DNA of 64,000 nucleotides from Tubulanus polymorphus. Lineage: Eukaryota > Nemertea > Palaeonemertea > Tubulaniformes > Tubulanidae. The notes under the pieces were generated by a model. The model saw nothing but the letters and a program-made list of their open reading frames with translations, was not told the DNA's origin and did not search any database. Positions within the stretch are counted from its first letter, which is position 1. The number at the start of each line of letters is the position of its first letter. A program made the translations under genes and the position numbers. Location of the stretch: contig NC_134026.1 in the NCBI RefSeq assembly GCF_964204645.1, forward strand, positions 13,172,450 through 13,236,449. Reading direction: 5' to 3'. Positions 1 through 11,560 of the stretch are shown piece after piece.

Positions 1-3000
1 CCTAGCAAAGCCTCTCACAATAAAGTCACACAACCACATGAAAAGAAACAAAATGTAAGATGCTAAATACAAGACATATGATATGCCTGTAAAAGCAAGT
101 AAGTGTTACATCAGAAGCAGATTTGGAACTGTTTTTTGAGATTTGTGCCCGCCCAAAAAAGAATATAGTAAATATAGTACAAATTTGCAACAAGAGCCCC
201 AAGGGGCACTATGGCCAGCCTGTCAGCTTTTCATAAAATGGCAAATGATGCATTGTGGGTAAACTTTGTCCAAATACACTCCCAGCACATACAAGTCAAT
301 CCCAGGCAAATAATTTACACAATTCAATCGTGTTTTGCACAGACAGCGACTGGAGCTGGCAGGAACAAATACCTCAGATAAATCTTTTCCCTTTGGTCTT
401 AATGATTTGAATGCTGAATACAATTGAATTTTCTGAAATTTGCTCAATTAAACAAAATTGAATTGGTTTTGCTGTTTTTCCTTGTTCAATAAAGTAAAAT
501 TGAATTGGATATATTTTTTGCAGAATAAAATTTGATTGAATTTGCAGTTTGAGCACATGGCTAATTAGCATATCAAGGTCATCCATCCGATTTGAGAAAA
601 AGCTACTTTTCCCGGCTTTTGCACATTTGTCAATGATATTTTCTGTAGTTCAAATAAAAATATTCCTCCCAAAAACCAAATCAACTAAAGATTTCAAAGA
701 AATCGATATTGAAATACAATTTTACATCTTAAAATGAAGCCCGGGAGTAAAACGGTATACGATACCGCGGGTTCACGTGAGCACCTGCTGATCTCTGAGG
801 CTAAGCCAATCATAGAGGAGTCTTTGCTTTCTGATTGGCTTTTTAAAACAGATGTTTTGGCCATCAGATTTTCACAAAAAAGCTCATATAAATTCTAACG
901 AAGCCCTATTCCAAAATTCAGCTTCATAGGGGTTGGAGAATGGATAATGCTTTAATGAATGATTTGTATGAATATATGCTCAGTTGCAGTCAAAGAGCCT
1001 TTACTCTGGAAACCAGTCTCAAATTTGCTCCATTTGTATAGTAATAGGCCAACGGCTTGCCTAAAAATATAGAAAATATAGTGATATAGTAAAATTAGTG
1101 ATGGGTCGAAGAAAATGTAGTATATATAGTAAATATAGTGTCGCTGTGAGGCCTGAAGGGCTATATAAATTCAAGGCCTTTAGCCCATAATATCTAAATA
1201 ACGAATTTTGTAATTTTGTCATTGGATAATAATTGTAAAACAAGTAGCGATTTAAAGGTTTTACAAGCAGTACAGCACCTCCTAGAGGTCAAATTAGGAA
1301 AATGGCCCCATAAACTAAATTTAATCAAGATCAGATTATAATTTTAGGACAATTTAAGCAATTTAACGATTTTAAAAGCGCCACCTGTACAGGGCCCCTA
1401 GAGATTGAATGAGGAGAACGGCTTAATAACTTTCTAGCTCTTGGCCCATAGTATCTACCAAGTTTCGTCAAGATTGGATAATGATTGTAGGACTAGTAGC
1501 AATTTACAGATTTTACAACCCTTACAAAAAATTCATATATGTTATGCGAGTGAATAACACACATTACATGTGTGAAAGGTGTGAAAGACACAAAAAACAC
1601 ATGTGATTCCTGCCATCACACGTGTGATCTGTGTGAGCCTATGACATGTGTGAATAACACATGATCACACGTGTGATGTGAAATACATGTGTGATTGAGA
1701 AATACATGTTTGATTCACACATGTGATTGGCTCAACAACACAGAAGACATGTGTAACCGCTGGGATCAAACATGTCATAGAATAACACATGTGATTAACA
1801 TCAGTTATTCCAATCTGCAACACGTGTGATTGTACATGTGATCACTTCGGATATGAACCATTCCAATGTTGATTCCAAATTCTGAACATCTGCATTTTTG
1901 TCAGTCCATTTTGGAATAAAAATATTTCCATAACTGTACTCATTATTTCAACATTTTCAACACGTACGTTTAGATTTTATGCTGCGCCTACTGTGCAAAA
2001 AACCTAGTACGTCCATTCCTAGTTTGTATTTTCATTAGGCTAAATTAATAAAATAAGGTTATTATATATTTTCGCATTTGCTGTTGAGTTTTTTAAAAAA
2101 TATATTCATTCAAAACAGACTTCGAAAAATTATCAGGTATTTACGGGATTCAAACCATTCACGACAGCTAGCAAAGGACAGGGAATGAGAATGCAGGCAT
2201 GCACGGCGCCATTTGCAATTATTTCAAGGATGTTTTTGCTGTTTTTAGTCAATTTTCATGTTTAATTTCTTAGTTCGAACAGTCCAGTGTTTGAATTCAA
2301 GCTCCAAGGCAAGTATAATTGTGTTTCATCAAATATTTATAGTCGACAATGATGATTGAATTTACTGTAATCGGTAAAATCTGTGGCGTGTGCTGAATCA
2401 ATTAAATCAAATTCATTCAAACTTTATTTGATGCATGGCAAAGTACAACATGCCCATGCCTAGCTTTTTCAAGTAGGCCTAGATTACACCATGAACTCTT
2501 ATCAAATCACAATCCGTCCAGTCATGAAAAAGATCCATGTTTGCATACTACACTAATGATTGAGTTCAGATGATGGGAGAAAATTGACTTTTTACGGACA
2601 ATTACATCGAAAATAATGACAGAAAATATCAAGAAAAAATGTCTTTTCTCAAATTATGAATGGAAATGCATACCTAACTTCGGCATGAAGTTTTTGGCAG
2701 ATTTTCAGAAAATCTGAGCGCCGAGTAATCAAAACAGCCTTAGATATCCCCTTGATTGAATTCAGAAGTTTTCATGAAAATCTGTCTATTGATATGATCT
2801 CCATCACACACAAATACATGATGATTCATCATGAAAATACATGGTAGTGGGTTTTCCCCCAATGACTCAAATAGACACTCTCCACGTTCCTGGTATGACG
2901 ATTTCTATGCACTGTGTACGACGTTTATTAAACAATTTATTTTTGTAATTTGAACAATTTCCAAGCTTCACTCCCCTCTTTCCCAATTTTACTGCCCTTC

Positions 3001-3649
3001 TATAAACTTCACTGCTTTTCACAGCCGGCTGCGACGAACCTAGGGCCACCTTCAGTTATCGACTTTAGTCGAACTAAACGAAACCGAATGTCCGTTAGTC
3101 GGAACAATATTCCGGAAATAGTTCGAAAATCAAGGGCATTCGGTTATCAGTATCGACAACTAGTCAACTAGCTACAAAAACTGAATTTGGCCCTGGTAGT
3201 TAAATCATTTGCAGTTTCCAAGAAAACTTTAACTAGGCCACACGCGAGGTGTGCTTTTCATATACATGCACAGATCAAGACACCACACTGCAGCGAGTAT
3301 ATGTGTCACGCACGTGTGTTGATCACGAATATACGTAAAAGGGAATGTGTTCTACCGAAACAAATGTAATTCCAACAACAAATAAATAACTAAATCGATA
3401 AATAAGCAACGGGTTCTGATGAAATTGAATAGGGTTAGAGCTTTTATCACTGCAATGAATGTTTTAAAAGTTCCGAAGAAAAAATAAGCCTCGTTTGGGT
3501 GTCATTTTGTACCAAAGGAAGAAAGTTTCATATGCGATAACAAAATGGACTTCGCTAAAGCAAAAGTCGATAAAAAATGATAACATGATTTGCACTTGCT
3601 AGCCATATAACTTTCTGTTATATTAGAGATCTATTTATCAATAAAGTTA
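1..3649. other. Repeat-rich noncoding left flank
   Basis: I see no supportable gene here. AT-rich noncoding DNA contains three degenerate copies of a module of about 125 bases near 1200-1530 (each with a GTAGC-AATTTA-like core followed by a TTTTACAA stretch) and a cluster of CACATGTGT words at 1545-1860, listed separately. The short open frames show no known domain and no splice context. The rest may be intron or 3' flank of the SPATA6-like gene, whose exon lies at 6298-6484 and which reads leftwards. Confidence 0.6.
1545..1860. repeat. Dense cluster of CACATGTGTGAT-type words
   Basis: About 300 bases packed with variants of ACACATGTGTGAT on both strands, mixed with CACGTGTGAT. The word is partly palindromic (CACATGTG, CACGTG), so the tract can pair with itself. 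Spacing is irregular, so this is not a clean tandem array. Confidence 0.7.
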
Positions 3650-3653
3650 TTAA

Positions 3654-4247
3654 CCTCTTCGCTACCATGCGTGATGTATATTTACGTCGCAAATATATTC
3701 ATTTACTACAATTGCTGGTGTGGTGAGTCACTACGCCGCTGGTGTATAGATGTACCAAATGATCGTCTGCTTCAATTTAATTACACTATTTACTCATAGA
3801 TGGCGAATCAGTGCCTCAAATACTGAACTCAATCAAATTGAATTCATGCTTGAGTGACAACATGCACCACTTCGCGCGCGAAACAAGAAGGCACGTGCAT
3901 ATTTTTTAGCTGTTTCTTTTATAGAATGTCATCCTGGTCCAAATTTAGTAGACAGTCAATCCCTACTGGAAATGGATCATTACAAGTTATTCGATCAAAA
4001 TCCATTGATCGATCCACAAATCGATCAAAAAATCGATCAATAATTATTGGTGATCAATTTCTGATTTAATCGATTTGATTCTAAACAATACCATCTGATA
4101 GCTGAGGACCTTAGCTTCACAAATATATATGGTTTGTAGGGGTGATTATTAGTATTTTCTGAGATCTAAATACAAACACGAAAATATGTCTAAATATGGG
4201 AAAATGCTCTGGTGAGGGGCGTTACATTACCTATGGTAGCGAAGAGG
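3654..4247. mobile_element. piggyBac-type MITE, 594 bp
   Basis: The element starts CCTCTTCGCTACCAT and ends with the reverse complement of the same 15 bases. It is flanked on both sides by TTAA (3650-3653 and 4248-4251), the target of piggyBac transposons. No transposase is present, so it is non-autonomous. A right-end piece is tandemly duplicated immediately after it (4239-4291). Confidence 0.8.
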
Positions 4248-4291
4248 TTAATGAAAGCCATTTAAGCGAAGAGGTTAATGAAAGCCATTTA
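4239..4291 (+). repeat. Tandem duplication of piggyBac-MITE right end plus flank
   Basis: A 26-base segment that begins GCGAAGAGGTTAATG and ends CCATTTA occurs twice with a 27-base period. It spans the end of the MITE and its TTAA target, so it formed after insertion. Confidence 0.75.
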
Positions 4292-4298
4292 CCAGGCT

Positions 4299-4510
4299 AT
4301 ATGTATTGCTTCCTTAGATTAAAGAATAACTCATGAATTAATGAATTAGTTCTTTTTAATGCAGCCTCTTTCAACAATAACCTTACATGTGAACTGAAAT
4401 CATTAGTACTCATTGGCCTATTCATATGTATTGTTTCATTAGATTAAAGAATAACTCATTAATCAATGAATTAGTTCCCTTTAATCTAGACTCATTTATC
4501 AATAACCCAG
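4299..4510 (+). repeat. Two direct copies of a unit of about 125 bp
   Basis: Both copies contain ATATGTATTG, then TTAGATTAAAGAATAACTCA, then AATGAATTAGTTC. The offset between copies is about 125 bases, with several substitutions. No coding potential is seen. Confidence 0.65.
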
Positions 4511-4876
4511 AATGATTGAGAACTGATACTATTAGTTCTAGCTAGCTTTTCAAATTCTGCATCTATCGTTGTCCTCAGATACATTTTTGGTAACAAGAAA
4601 ATTGTGAAGAAAATTTAGCCATATGATCAGCATTTTAAGATAATGATGCTAAACCCAAGGTTCCAGGCTTCCACATATACTGTACCTCCCAATGTCCCAG
4701 TTCGGAAGACTAATTGTCAAAAGACTAATTGGACGGGTACTAAATGTACAAAGACTAAATGTCGGAAGACTAAATGTACCAAATTCGGCTATAGTCGGTG
4801 TACAAGTCAAGTTCAGTCCATTCTTCTCATGTTAACATAAGTCACTTTTGAAAACAGTGCTATGGTAATTCTCTTA

Positions 4877-5214
4877 AGCCGCGATCACACAAGCATTTTT
4901 GGCCTGGGCCAAATTTGGCCCGGAGCAACTGTTCACATGGGTGCCAAATGGGCCCGAGCCTGTTTGGCCCAAAATTGGCCTGACCAAAAACGTCGGACCA
5001 GGCCCTAGCCAAATTTTAGCACCAGAAAAATGATTGCGTTTGAATTGCAACTGACACCGGAAATGATCCACTTTGCTTTGTTTGAGCATTGTTTAGTATC
5101 GAGTGAATGGTTTCTGTGTGAACGCGCTCTCTAATTACGCACGGGCCAAATTTGGCCCGAACCTGAACCGTGTCAATTTGGCCCGGGCCAAATCGTGTCC
5201 GTGTGATCGCGGCT
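4877..5214. mobile_element. Short MITE with 14-bp terminal inverted repeats
   Basis: The ends are AGCCGCGATCACAC and its exact reverse complement, 338 bp apart. The interior repeats the word GGGCCAAATTTGGCCC, itself a palindrome, on both sides of the centre. Target duplication is unclear (TTA on the left, ATT on the right), so the superfamily is not assigned. Confidence 0.65.
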
Positions 5215-6159
5215 ATTGTAGTTGAGAGTCTTTACCACTGTTGGTAATTAATCATTAGAATCTGTTGTTTCTGATAGTGAATTACCGGATTAGTGCTCAT
5301 TGATTGTATCCACGTGTTGAATGTAATGTGTATATGTTGAATGCCCAATACATACGATCCGGACAAAACGTTTATAGTGACAATCTCAAGCGTTTATCTT
5401 TAAGCAAGTAGCGTGATGAAGCTTAATATGTATGCTTGTGTGAAGAAAATCTAACCGACATTTTCGTTAAATTTCTAAAATTTAACCTCTTCGAATCGGA
5501 GCTTTTATCTAATATGAAATGAATAAATGTGGTTAAACTCAGGTACTGCCATGAAGCACTTGGTAATTTGCTTCTCTGTAATGTAATTCGTTTATTTCCC
5601 GTCGCAGTTGTTTTTATGTTATACCATGTCAAACATGCATTATCAATTCGTGACAAAACGTAGTGACATCTTTAAATGACTACCGTTAAACGGACATTCA
5701 CCTCCAGCCATAAGTGGTCCTATTTTCCCCAAATCCTGAAAAATTCTTTGAGGAATTGTGAATATAAATTGATTATTTGAACATTAGAGTGTTCTTATTT
5801 TAGGTTATTTCAATGTAACGATTTGTTTCAATAATAAAATGCGTGGCTGATGGCTGATAGCGCATGGGCCATATCTACCTTCCCTACAAAGCATAGTGTA
5901 ACCACCCAGACAGATCCTTACCACCCTATTTTCCATAATGGTATAGTTCACACGTTAGCCACTGAAACTGTGTTCTGTGTGTGTGTGATGCTTCAATGAA
6001 TGAATGAAGTTCATATGACAGGCACTACTATTAAGTGGTAGTTTTGATTACGGCAAAGACCACTTGATAACATAACAATGCACTTAAAATTACTCCAAAA
6101 ATCCTCAGTACATCCCCCTTCACAATTTTGGGAACACGACTTTGAGAAGTACAACAGGC
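5215..6159. other. No gene seen
   Basis: AT-rich sequence without a recognisable coding exon, RNA gene or transposon end. It is probably intron of the minus-strand SPATA6-like gene, by position only. Confidence 0.4.
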
Positions 6160-6233
6160 TATGGTAGTCATAGCTAAGATCATGGATAGAGGGTCATTTG
6201 CCTCTATCGATGATCCTAGCTATGACTACCATA
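6160..6233. repeat. Imperfect hairpin close to the SPATA6-like exon
   Basis: Arms beginning TATGGTAGTCATAGCTA pair with TAGCTATGACTACCATA. A second paired block (GATAGAGG / CCTCTATC) lies inside, separated by bulges. It sits about 65 bases downstream of the exon's donor site on the minus strand, so it would fold in the pre-mRNA intron. It may be a decayed MITE. Confidence 0.7.
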
Positions 6234-6297
6234 GTATCAGTCTAAAGGTAGCAATCATAGCTGATTACATATCAAAATAACCAACTAAGCAACTTAC

Positions 6298-6484
6298 CTG
6301 CAATTTTATCCATCACATCAGCTGGATCTATTGCTGTCCAAAATACCTTTTCAAATTTCATGTCAGTGTAGAATGGCATGGGAAAGGTGGAGTCTTCTAG
6401 TGGGGTACGTTTATGTTGTCCAAAGATGCACACCCTTAAGTAACATTCATCCTTGTTTGCAAGCCACGTCCCAGGACAAGATAC
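6298..6484 (-). CDS. SPATA6-like gene, single internal exon
   Basis: A 187-base open exon on the minus strand is bounded by a consensus acceptor (TTACAG before GTATCTTG) and a consensus donor (GCAG then GTAAGT). The translation begins VSCPGTWLANKDECYL and includes RVCIFGQHKRT, FEKVF and AIDPADVMDKIA. I recognise this as the conserved N-terminal domain of SPATA6, a protein needed for the sperm head-tail connecting piece in mammals. The exon starts in phase 0 and ends in phase 1, as expected for the second coding exon. I could not find the first exon to the right or later exons to the left, so the rest of the gene lies in long introns or outside the window. The spliced structure and lack of stops suggest a live host gene. 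The family call rests on recognised motifs, not on an alignment. Confidence 0.72.
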
Positions 6485-8130
6485 CTGTAATTTGAAAGGT
6501 GTTGATAAAACCTCGAATAGATCAGAAAATGCACAAAAAAGAATTTTGGTCTAAAATGTGCATTAGGTTCATTTTGTGCAACATGAATTCCCAATATGAG
6601 TTCCCATTTTGATATTAAAGTTGATTTTTGCAAATTCACAACATTCCTATCTCTGTAGTGCATAAATCTACCTGCAAATACTTGGACAGCCGAACACTGC
6701 CGACGTTTGCCGAAGTAAGTTCCGAGGTATTAAATCTTATCCTGAAATATGAGGAGCATCCAAATTCCAATTTTAGATGATTTTTAGACAACATTGATAC
6801 TGTTTTTGCACCTCATTAGCGAACCTATGGTTCACTTTTGCTTCCACTAGCTGATGATGTGATGCATCCAATTCATTTGCCTATCGCGAAAAATTTCAGT
6901 AAAATGGTAGGCACACTTTCATCTACATGGTCCTGAGATCTGATTTTTCATCAGAGGTGTCATATAGTATCTACTTTACGTTCTGAAAATTTCATATAAT
7001 TCCGGACGCATGTTTTTGTGAAATAATCGAAAATATGCCAAAATTGAAGCAAATTGCCATTCTTTTTGTATAGGCCTACATGCGTTTCTGTGAAATCAAA
7101 ATATACCCAGACCGCTAGTACTATAAAGTTTTGGGTGTTGTTCAAACATTTTCCCAAATTTTTGCTGAAAAAAACATCTAGATTTATTCACAGGCCTGTC
7201 TAAACGCAGGGGTTCCACTCGCACCTAACTCTCTAATAACGTGGTTTGACCTTTAACTATTGTAAAATATGGTAGCCTATTAGGAACATTTTAAAAATTC
7301 AAGTGTGGACAGAATGCGCCGAATGGTGGATTCGAATTAATCGAGATCGAGGTTTTAACTTATTTCATAATATTTCAGTCGCAATGTTGATATTTTGTTT
7401 CAACAGATCGATAGTTTAGAGTTTCTTTGATTACATTTGTGAATGACCCCGATGCGTCTCCATACACTAGAGACATCGCACACTACCGCGCATTTCCTGG
7501 TTTATTCACACGTGTTTACACGGCATTTCTGCTCAACAAAGGTAAGATATTCTATGAATAAAGATTGTCATTGGTCCTAAATGCCCTGAAAATCTACTAC
7601 AGCAAGATGTTAGTACGGGATGAACAGAATATCAAATCCTCTGTCTATTACGATGTGATTGCTGTAATTCAATGGAATTTAATTTTCACTTTATCGATCT
7701 AAAGCATTGTTTTACAGATACTGGTACCCGAAGAATGAATCACCACCTCGACTCATCAAAGCAGGAAGTTTCAACTAATATTGTAATACAAACCTTCCAA
7801 TATGATTAGGCCTAGCTCCTGCGTTATCTTTTGATATGAATATTATCATCGAAAAACATATGTGACTATTGAAACAGAGTTGCCATTAATATTGTGATTT
7901 TTATGGCTCCTTTGAAGGTTTGAAATGAAGGCAATGTGTATATAGACCTACTGCCTATTAGTCGATGGTCAGGTGAGCTACAAGACCATTGGTCTTTTAT
8001 AGTTTATATCTGGCAAAAAAATTGATTTTTCAGGCACGTTGGAAGCAAATTCCTAATCTTACGGCCAATTGGTGGCTTTTGACAGGTTCTGATTTTGCCA
8101 CGGCGAATTTGCTTTGAATTTCTTTAAACT
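6485..8130. other. Noncoding, probable upstream intron of the SPATA6-like gene
   Basis: No coding exon is recognised. Sequence is AT-rich with scattered host-repeat words. The SPATA6-like first exon should lie in this direction, but no convincing start codon plus donor was found. Confidence 0.4.
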
Positions 8131-8752
8131 AGAGGTCCAGGGACACCATGCCCACTTGGGAAGTGGTTTCAAATGCTCAAAAATCTAACAATTTCAATAT
8201 TCAATGCCCCCTAGTGACCATATACAAAAACCAATGACCTTGAAACTCACCGCAATCATAGAATATGTCAGCAGCTATGATTTTGTAAATGATTGAGATA
8301 ACGAAATATGCTTCGTTACCAAATTAATAAGGAAATACTCAGAATTTGGGCCAAAATTTACATTTTTGGCCACTAAAAAGGTCATAGGACGGCCATCTTG
8401 AGTCCGATCGACCCAATTTTTCTTATGTTGATGGGTCCTTGGGGAGTACAAATATACACAAACAATCAAGGTTATTGATAAAGCGTCTTCAAAATTTCCC
8501 TCGAAAAACTTGTGTAAAAAGTGCTGATTTTGGCGAACAATGGCTGCCAGTCAGCCATCTTGAATCTGACAGGGCCAGTTTTTGGCCTGAAGATGTGTCT
8601 AGGATAGATACATGTATAAACCAAATATCAAGACATTACCTTGAAGCACCTTCAAAACTTCCCAAAATAACTGGATTCCGTCTACGGACGGACGGACGGA
8701 CGGACGAAAAGTGAACGCAATGGCCGGCTGGGACTAAAGTCCCAAGTGGGCT
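8131..8752. repeat. Dispersed repeat R1, copy 1 (about 620 bp)
   Basis: Begins AGAGGTCCAGGGACACC and GCCCACTTGGGA, ends with TCCCAAGTGGGCT, so the ends are short inverted repeats (CCCACTTGGGA). A (CGGA)n microsatellite lies near the right end (about 8690-8706). Further copies make up 11561-14170. No transposase is encoded, so it behaves like a non-autonomous DNA element. Confidence 0.7.
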
Positions 8753-11560
8753 GGAAACATGGTGTAGAAAAAAATCTTTCAGATAATCATCGCTCTCGCC
8801 GCTGCAGTCAGAACGGTTCCAAAGCCAGTTTTTATACATTCGCCGAAGTACGACCACAGGATTGCTTGGCATGAATGCTCTGTCGGAAATAACAGAATGC
8901 CTCTTGGAGATTGCTGAGATGTCAGCTCTACAAGTATATGCTGGAAGATTTAAGCATTACCGTATTTTTCAGCTAATAAGCCGAGGTTATATTTACTACC
9001 AATAATCTATTTAGAACTATTTTGTTACTTAGTTTCATCACCTCACAGAGGCAAAATACCGCAGTGCTAGTACATAAACGCGCGTCAACAGTATGCCGTG
9101 TGTGTGCGAATATAGGTGACAATATATATATATGGCTCTGTGTATAAGTAATCACCTGAGCAAAATAAGGCCAAAAAAAAGTTTCAGACTGAGCCTGTCA
9201 AAATGGTGCCGACCGAAAGAAATTTTTGGGCTTACTGGAAAATAAAATAACGAAGAACGACTTCCGACTACTGCTAAACTACTGGTTTAGCAGTAGTGTG
9301 AGTGATACAGTACATACATGCTGTTCATATATAAAGCTGCTAACTAGCACGCTTGTATGATTGCAGCAAAGTGGTGTTAAAATGAAAGTTTTTTTTTATC
9401 AAACAATTTTATCATGAATAAAAACTATTATAGCAGTGAGATGAGACTTTATTTTCTAAATTCTACTTCATCATAGAATTTGTAATGAAACTTTATTTGT
9501 TAATTGGAAGATTTTTGATTGGCCTATGGAATTAAGCTACATGTATCAGTTTATCACTAGCCCTTCTGGATGGCTGCGTCCTGCATGAAAATTTTCGTTA
9601 TTTCACTATTTAAGGTTTCTGCTGCTTCGCAGAAACCGTATTGTAATTCTCGTGATTCCACTTTTCAGACAAATGTTTTTCATAAAATGTATCTCCTCTC
9701 AGGTTCCACTACTAACAGCTTATAAACGTCATTTTTAATTCTGACAGAATATAACTCAGCGTCTGACCATTTCGAATTTGTGCACATAGTAATTTATTAT
9801 GAATTAATTCCATGTAATTACCGGGTCTAAACAGCGACAAGAATAACACAAAGCATTGTCATCCATTTTATAAAAGTACGTCCCGAAAATCCTACAAATT
9901 ACGGGACGACCTTGAGCGTCAAACTCAACCACAGATTTAGACTTACAATGAGTCCGCATCCGTCATTTACCGTGAACAATATACAGCCGGTGCACAACAA
10001 GTGTCTTATTAATGAAACAACATGGCGGATGGTTGAAATCATTATCGGCTTAAATTCATCGCAAATTTGTGGTGAGTTTTAGGACTTTAACGAACTATTA
10101 TCCCTAAAATGAGTCAATTGATTAATTCTATTCGTAAATCAATTTACATTGGCTACATTTCCTGGAGATTCCTGGCTCAAATAAATGTAATACGGACAGA
10201 AATGGTAGGGATTTTCATATGGAATTTTACTTCCACCTTCACTTGATGACCCAGATCGATGACAATGACAGCAGAGTTTATGTAATTTAAGGTGAGAATC
10301 CATTAATCAGGGAATGTTAGACATGATTACTTGCTCTAACTGCAGTTAAGGTCACTTTTCCACTGGGTGGTGCTATGATATAAGTACATATGGTAGCAAA
10401 TGAGTACTCCGCGAAGCAATGATCATTGTTGGCTACCTACTTAATGCCTAGCTTTTTTGGGGGATACGCCAAGAATAGATTTAGTCCCTTAATGTAGTGT
10501 ACAGAGCCAGTGGAAAGCCTAAGTAGTTAGTAAGGGGCTGGTTTACACTCATGTATATGACTATCTATTTCGATTACTTCCTTTCCAGCAGTTACTCGCG
10601 GAATGAACTGGTCACTACGGTCTTCATTTCCTTTGCTGATTCTTGCAGCTGGTGGGAATATATTTAAACCACAGTGTACAAGTGTTTGTTTCAAATCAAG
10701 CTTTTTTGTTATCGGCAGTCAAAGTCGTAACTTACGCGCAAAAAAATTTGGATTAAAAATATTTGGATTAGTAATCAGTCGTGCTAACGTACATGCAGAA
10801 TCGGATTCATTGTTATTATGGGATGATAATTCATGGGCATCATGAGTCCTACGACATACCCTAGATATGAAGCTTTTTAAAGTTTATCAGAGGCTTGTTT
10901 TGGAGTAAACTGAATAGCCCTCATAATACCAATTCCACATGGCTTAACGGTCCGTGTTTATGCGCTACGAAACAGGAATGATAGATGTTTCACGAAAAAC
11001 GCAAGATTTAAATTGGTCTCCTAAGAAACCTATTATACTTTCTTTCACTCCTCTATTACGTATATTACATAACTGTGTAATTCTTACATTTGATTGCTCA
11101 ATAAGAGGTGGAAAGAGGTCAGATGGCATGAAAATCTACCGTGGCTGACTAATTGGCGCGAGTTGAGGTTTCAAAAGGAGTAGCCAAAATGCTTGTATCA
11201 TCAGGGGTAGACAAATTATCCGAAGATAAATGAAAACTTCACCTTGTTGATCGTCAGTTGATTTTGCTGTAATTATTTCGCCTGGATAAATCAACAAACA
11301 CATCATTCATTTCAAAATCTGTGTTCAGTAGAATTTCTTTCAATAAAATGAAAATTTATTTGACTAATTTTGATGTATTCAAGATTGAATTTGAATTGAT
11401 CTTAAAACCAGAGCAGAAAGCATTCAGCAATTTAGACAAGAGGACTTCAAAGTCCTGGGGTTCGAAGAAGCAAAGTCTGATGTACAAATTATCAATCACA
11501 TAAAGGAAAGGCAAATTATGAAAAGAAATTGATATTCCATTAGAGAACTTTGTTTAAAAC
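8753..11560. other. No gene seen
   Basis: Unique-looking AT-rich DNA with a short perfect hairpin at 9268-9296 and an (AT)n stretch at about 9121-9132. The longest open frame, about 80 codons at 10603-10845, has no domain and no splice context, so I do not call it. Confidence 0.45.
9268..9296. repeat. Perfect 12-bp-arm hairpin
   Basis: CTACTGCTAAAC and GTTTAGCAGTAG are separated by a 5-base loop. No flanking transposon ends are visible. Confidence 0.7.

Noticed and set aside
8439-8872. Open frames on both strands ending in the (CGGA)n tract
   Set aside because: They lie within the dispersed R1 repeat, which recurs at 11.6-14.2 kb with broken frames.
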